DNA of 8,994 bases, taken from Verrucomicrobiales bacterium (GTDB lineage: Bacteria; Verrucomicrobiota; Verrucomicrobiia; Verrucomicrobiales; DEV007). The stretch lies in NCBI GenBank assembly GCA_023253615.1, contig JALRFZ010000734.1:1-8994 (forward strand). The letters are read 5' to 3'. Positions 6,211 to 8,994 of the stretch are shown piece by piece (within the stretch, counting starts at the first letter, position 1; each line of letters begins with the position of its first letter). Below the pieces are notes generated by a model. That model saw only the letters and a list, made by a program, of their open reading frames with translations, had not been told where the DNA came from and searched no databases. The translations under genes were made by a program, and so were the position numbers.

Positions 6211-6254
6211 CGTTTGAACGAAAAACGCGATCGTTTAGGTTCCCGTTTCAAACG
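6211..6254 (+). promoter_or_regulatory. nested palindromes just upstream of the BamD-like start codon
   Basis: Outer arms CGTTTGAA (6211-6218) and TTCAAACG (6247-6254) are exact complements. Between them lies an inner hairpin AAACG (6223-6227) and CGTTT (6232-6236). The right outer arm is itself part of an 11-base palindrome CGTTTCAAACG (6244-6254). A run of six T follows at 6261-6266, directly before the ATG at 6268. It could be a paired operator, a 5' leader hairpin controlling translation, or an attenuator; the 6-base gap between stem and T run makes a standard terminator less likely. Confidence 0.4.
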
Positions 6255-6267
6255 TCCCCGTTTTTTC

Positions 6268-7425
6268 ATGAAGATCCGCGATCCCCGATGCCTCCTTGCC
6301 GGACTCCTGGCGTTCACCCTGGGAGTCGAAGATTCCCACGCCTTTCTCGGCGGTCTCCTCAAGCGCAGCGAGGACAAAAAGGTGCTGAGCGCCGAACAAC
6401 TCGGCTCCCAGCAATCCAAGGCCTCGGAATTGCTCGCCAAGGCGCAGGCTTACGAGAGCAGCGGTAAAAACCGTCAGGCGCGCGACACCTACAAGACCAT
6501 CAGCCAGAGCTACGGCCGCACCGATGCCGGCACCGAAGCGAAATTCGGCTACGCCCGGATGCTGGAGGCCGAGGGCGAAGGTCGCAAAGCCTTCGAACAA
6601 TATCAGGAGCTGATCTCGAACCACCGCAACACGCCGAATTTCACGGAAGCCGTGAAACGCCAGTATGGCATCGCCGAGGGGCTGCGGGCGAACGACAAGA
6701 AAGGTCTCTTCGGTGTCGGTGCGGCGATCCAGCCTTCGAAACTGGTGGAGATGTACGAACAAATCAGCGCGAGCGCCCCGTTCACCGAATACGCGCCGAA
6801 ATCGCTCCTCGCGATCGGCTACGTCCGGTCCGAGATCGGCGAGATGGATCAGGCGATCGCCTCTTTCCAGAAGGTCGTCGACAAATACCCGGCCACCGAG
6901 ACGGCCAAGGAAGCCCAGTATCAGATCTTCAAACTCCGCGGCGTCACGGCGGAGAAATCGAACAGTCCGGTGAAAGACCGCGCCCAGGTCGAGGCAGGGC
7001 TCGATTTCGTCAACCAGAACCCCGAAGACCAGCGCGCCGCCGAAATCAAATCCGATCTCCAGAGCATCGACGAGCGCTCCATGGAAAAGCTCTACAACAC
7101 CGGTATGTTTTACGAAAAGAGCGGCAAGCCGGACTCGGCCCGGGTTTATTACCGGGAAGTCGTGAAAAATCCGAACACGACCTGGGCTCCAAAAGCGCAG
7201 GAGCGGCTCGCCATTCTGGACGGGCAAACCTCATCCAACGCGGTCGAGAAAAAGGCCGGAATGTTCGGCCCGAATCCGCTGAAGCGTGACAAGGTGGAGA
7301 TGCGGACCTCGGACGACGAAGTCGTGCCCCTGCCCGCCGATGCAGCCCCCGCCCCTTCGGCATCGGCTCCCGCACCGGCCCCCGCCCCCGCGATTGCCGA
7401 CATCCCGGCACCTCCGGCGCAGTGA
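6268..7425 (+). CDS. secreted TPR protein, BamD (YfiO)-like
   Basis: Protein of 385 residues. Residues 1-25 form a Sec-type signal (MKIR, hydrophobic CLLAGLLAFTLGV, cleavage after SHA), which supports the ATG at 6268 rather than the in-frame TTG at 6214. The body is a set of tetratricopeptide-like helical pairs, including residues about 52-83, 90-119, 158-184, 190-222 and 274-318, with the spacing and the A..F/Y..v...yP pattern typical of BamD and similar outer-membrane assembly factors. The C-terminus (about 354-385) is a Pro/Ala-rich tail. BamD proteins are normally lipoproteins; here there is no lipobox, since the only early Cys (residue 8) precedes the hydrophobic core. It is probably a periplasmic protein, and the lptE neighbour supports a role in envelope assembly. 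A generic TPR or CpoB-like scaffold is an alternative. No Shine-Dalgarno is visible. Confidence 0.75.
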   Translation: MKIRDPRCLLAGLLAFTLGVEDSHAFLGGLLKRSEDKKVLSAEQLGSQQSKASELLAKAQAYESSGKNRQARDTYKTISQSYGRTDAGTEAKFGYARMLEAEGEGRKAFEQYQELISNHRNTPNFTEAVKRQYGIAEGLRANDKKGLFGVGAAIQPSKLVEMYEQISASAPFTEYAPKSLLAIGYVRSEIGEMDQAIASFQKVVDKYPATETAKEAQYQIFKLRGVTAEKSNSPVKDRAQVEAGLDFVNQNPEDQRAAEIKSDLQSIDERSMEKLYNTGMFYEKSGKPDSARVYYREVVKNPNTTWAPKAQERLAILDGQTSSNAVEKKAGMFGPNPLKRDKVEMRTSDDEVVPLPADAAPAPSASAPAPAPAPAIADIPAPPAQ

Positions 7426-7507
7426 CGGAGGGTGGCTCGCCTCAACGGTGCCTCCGTCCGATGAGTGGTCCGTGTCGATTTCCCGGGATTGAGCGGGTTC
7501 TTACGGC

Positions 7508-7535
7508 TTGTTTTTTCGCCATTCCCGCCTAGTAT
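7508..7535 (+). promoter_or_regulatory. possible promoter for lptE
   Basis: A -10-like TAGTAT (7530-7535, 4 of 6 consensus bases) lies 16 bases after a -35-like TTGTTT (7508-7513, 3 of 6). Transcription would start about 20 bases before the lptE ATG at 7563. The 137-base gap after the BamD-like gene is large enough for an independent promoter. Confidence 0.3.
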
Positions 7536-7562
7536 CGGATTCATCCTTGGTGCCGCCCCTTC

Positions 7563-8183
7563 ATGAAGTTCCGGATTTCTTCACTCTCCTTTCTCGCTCT
7601 CGTCGGCCTCTTTCTGTCGGGATGCGCGGGCTACCAACTGGGCGAAGTGAAGCCGGGCACCTACATGGGGATCGAAAAGATCCATGTGCCGCCCTTCAAG
7701 AATCTGACGCTCGAGCCCCGCCTCTCCAGCCTGGTGACCAATGCCGTGCTGACGGAGCTCCAGGCCGACGGCACCTATCAGGTGGCGACGCGCGCGAATT
7801 GTGACGCGGTGCTGGTCGGCACCATCCGGGAAATCCGCAAGCGCCAGCTCCGTGCCGTGCGGACGGACACGCTGCGATCCCGCGAGCTGAGTCTCTACCT
7901 CTACGTCGATTTCCATCTCGAGGACCCCGTCACCGGCCAGCGCATCGGCAAGCGCGGCGACGACGAAAACGGCGACGGTGGCGACGACGTGGTCGCTGCC
8001 GAGGAGCCCGTCGATGGGAAATCCGGCGAAGATACCGTCTACGGTGCCCGCCAGGGCCTCGTCATCGGCGAAACGATCCAGTTCGTCGATGCCAGTTACC
8101 AGGTCGGCGAACGGAACGCCCTCGCGGTGGTCTCGGAGGATGCCGCCGACAAACTCGTCTCGCAGCTCGCGAACGGCTGGTGA
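7563..8183 (+). CDS. lptE: LPS-assembly lipoprotein LptE
   Basis: Protein of 206 residues. A lipoprotein signal peptide ends in the lipobox LSGC with the lipidated Cys at residue 21 (FLALVGLFLSGCAGYQL). The mature part follows the LptE/RlpB pattern: GYQLG at the start, IEKIHVPPFKNLTLEPRL (38-55), a helix LVTNAVLTEL (57-66), AVLVGTIREI (82-91), a strand pair SLYLYVDFHLEDPVTGQRIG (110-129), and a C-terminal helix AVVSEDAADKLVSQLANGW. LptE anchors in the outer membrane and plugs the LptD barrel that inserts LPS. Unusual here is an acidic insert of about 30 residues (131-160) in the second strand pair, including DENGDG at 134-139, which fits a DxNxDG calcium-loop pattern. The ATG has no Shine-Dalgarno. 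The neighbours are a BamD-like protein upstream and rsmI 36 bases downstream. Confidence 0.87.
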   Translation: MKFRISSLSFLALVGLFLSGCAGYQLGEVKPGTYMGIEKIHVPPFKNLTLEPRLSSLVTNAVLTELQADGTYQVATRANCDAVLVGTIREIRKRQLRAVRTDTLRSRELSLYLYVDFHLEDPVTGQRIGKRGDDENGDGGDDVVAAEEPVDGKSGEDTVYGARQGLVIGETIQFVDASYQVGERNALAVVSEDAADKLVSQLANGW

Positions 8184-8219
8184 GCGGCCGACCGCGTTTT
8201 CCCCAGGATTTCCAAGATC

Positions 8220-8918
8220 TTGAATCCGCTCGATCCCGCCGGCCTCGTCCAGCTCGTCGCCACACCGATCGGGAATCTCGGAGACATCACGTTCCGTGCC
8301 GCGGAGGCGATCCGGCAGGCCGACATCGTCGCTTGTGAGGACACGCGGCATTCCCGCCGGCTCCTCGAGCACCTCGGCATCCGCGAGAAGGAACTCGTCG
8401 CCCTGCACGATCACAATGAACGCTTCCGCGCGGCCTCGCTCGTCGAGCGGGTGCGGCAGGGTGCCAGGCTCGTCTATCTTTCCGACGCGGGCATGCCGGG
8501 CATCTCGGATCCCGGATACCGGCTCGTCAACGCAGCTCATGAAGCGGGCGTTCGGGTCGAGGTGCTGCCGGGGCCCTGTGCCGTTGTCACCGCGCTCGCC
8601 GGTTCGGGCCTGCCGAGCGACGCTTTTTACTTTGGCGGCTTCCTGTCGGTGAAATCCGGACGTCGCACCCGGGAACTCACGGAATCGCTGGAACGGCGGG
8701 AGACCTCCATCTTCTACGAATCGCCGCATCGACTCGCCGGCACGCTGGGGATCCTCCAATCGCTCGCACCCGATCGCGAAATCTGCGTGGCCCGCGAATT
8801 GACGAAACGCTTCGAGACCTTCCACCGCGGCACGGCGGCCGCGCTGGCCGCGCATTTCTCGGCGCATCCGCCCAAGGGAGAGATCACCCTGCTCATCCGC
8901 GGGGCCGGGCGGGATTGA
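8220..8918 (+). CDS. rsmI: 16S rRNA (cytidine(1402)-2'-O)-methyltransferase RsmI
   Basis: Protein of 232 residues of the SAM-dependent tetrapyrrole-methylase fold. Signatures in order: LVATPIGNLGDIT (12-24), ACEDTRHSRRLL (38-49), ALHDHNE (61-67), YLSDAGMPGISDPGYRLV (86-103), LPGPCAVVTALAGSGLPSD (116-134), FLSVKSGRR (141-149), FYESPHRL (165-172), ARELTKRFET (191-200) and KGEITLLIRG (219-228). In E. coli RsmI methylates the 2'-OH of C1402 in the 16S decoding centre, with RsmH acting on the base. This protein stops where the catalytic domain ends and lacks the C-terminal segment of E. coli RsmI (about 286 residues). The start must be TTG at 8220: no ATG or GTG occurs in frame between the lptE stop and the first conserved motif. 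AGGA at 8205-8208 lies 11 bases upstream. It is probably co-transcribed with lptE. Confidence 0.94.
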   Translation: MNPLDPAGLVQLVATPIGNLGDITFRAAEAIRQADIVACEDTRHSRRLLEHLGIREKELVALHDHNERFRAASLVERVRQGARLVYLSDAGMPGISDPGYRLVNAAHEAGVRVEVLPGPCAVVTALAGSGLPSDAFYFGGFLSVKSGRRTRELTESLERRETSIFYESPHRLAGTLGILQSLAPDREICVARELTKRFETFHRGTAAALAAHFSAHPPKGEITLLIRGAGRD

Positions 8919-8937
8919 CTCGATTTGGAAAAAAATT

Positions 8938-8970
8938 GGGGTGGGGCCACTCGACCCCACCCCGACTTTT
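8938..8970. terminator. strong terminator hairpin after rsmI, possibly bidirectional
   Basis: Perfect 9-base arms GGGGTGGGG (8938-8946) and CCCCACCCC (8955-8963) flank an 8-base loop. On the plus strand TTTT follows at 8967-8970 after a 3-base gap. On the minus strand the stem is followed by a run of seven T (A at 8929-8935 on the plus strand) after a 2-base gap. A minus-strand frame reading ARTLVKR then a stop (TGA at 8972-8970) enters from the right edge, so a convergent gene may end here. That gene cannot be confirmed within the window. Confidence 0.8.
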
Positions 8971-8994
8971 CATCTCTTCACCAATGTCCTTGCG

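Larger units (their letters stand above)
5685..6267. other. 583-base region without a convincing protein gene
   Basis: No open frame here has a recognisable domain, a credible start context or a normal composition; the frames seen are readthrough of the peroxidase region or random GC-rich frames. From left to right it holds a heptad repeat (about 5703-5724), about 220 bases of featureless GC-rich sequence, an AT-rich patch (5957-5995), a stretch dense in inverted repeats (about 6000-6168), a pyrimidine-rich tract (about 6176-6201), and nested palindromes before the next gene (6211-6254). It probably contains the promoter and a long leader of the BamD-like gene, a small RNA gene, or both. Confidence 0.6.

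Noticed and set aside
6214..6267. TTG at 6214 as the start of the BamD-like protein
   Set aside because: It would bury the signal peptide behind 18 highly basic residues encoded by the palindromic leader; the ATG at 6268 gives a normal signal peptide.
6235..7227. 330-residue open frame on the minus strand
   Set aside because: Antisense to the BamD-like gene, with low-complexity composition and no domain.
7424..7458. Hairpin GACGGAGG/CCTCCGTC after the BamD-like gene as a terminator
   Set aside because: The 8-base stem is perfect and overlaps the stop codon, but the loop is 19 bases and no T run follows; the T run near 7511-7516 is too far away. It may still be an RNA-stabilising 3' structure.
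7581..8960. 459-residue open frame on the minus strand
   Set aside because: It is antisense to lptE and rsmI, both of which have unambiguous family motifs, and it even runs through the terminator.

Overview
The window is high-GC, densely coded bacterial DNA. The gene content and several family signatures suggest Verrucomicrobia or a related PVC-group lineage: a long NagB-like/LmbE-like fusion protein, a membrane protein family I associate with planctomycetes and verrucomicrobia, LptE and a BamD-like protein (so a Gram-negative outer membrane), and many starts without a Shine-Dalgarno sequence. The lineage call is inference from protein resemblance only. I see no mobile element, CRISPR array, tRNA or rRNA, so this looks like chromosomal core or near-core sequence.

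Region 1 (about 1-3290, plus strand) holds a DUF72/YecE-like protein, a two-domain glucosamine-6-phosphate deaminase-like protein, and a small DUF167/YggU protein. A hairpin terminator overlaps the last codons of the small gene. The fusion protein is the most unusual gene here: its sugar-phosphate domain has Thr where classical NagB has the catalytic Asp, and its PIG-L/LmbE domain has lost nearly all recognisable metal ligands.

Region 2 (3289-4461, minus strand) is one polytopic membrane protein of unknown function, convergent with region 1. A 133-base divergent intergenic region separates it from region 3 (4595-5684, plus strand), an exported di-haem cytochrome c peroxidase closed by a textbook intrinsic terminator.

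Region 4 (5685-6267) is a 583-base stretch without a convincing protein gene. It contains a small heptad repeat, a sharp AT-rich patch that may be a promoter, and then about 200 bases rich in inverted repeats. One arrangement has pseudoknot topology, so this is a candidate structured RNA or complex control region. Nested palindromes lie immediately before the next start codon.

Region 5 (6268-8994, plus strand) is an envelope-biogenesis group: a secreted BamD-like TPR protein with a Pro/Ala tail, the LPS-assembly lipoprotein LptE with an unusual acidic calcium-loop-like insert, and the rRNA methyltransferase RsmI starting at TTG. It ends in a strong hairpin that could terminate transcription from both sides.
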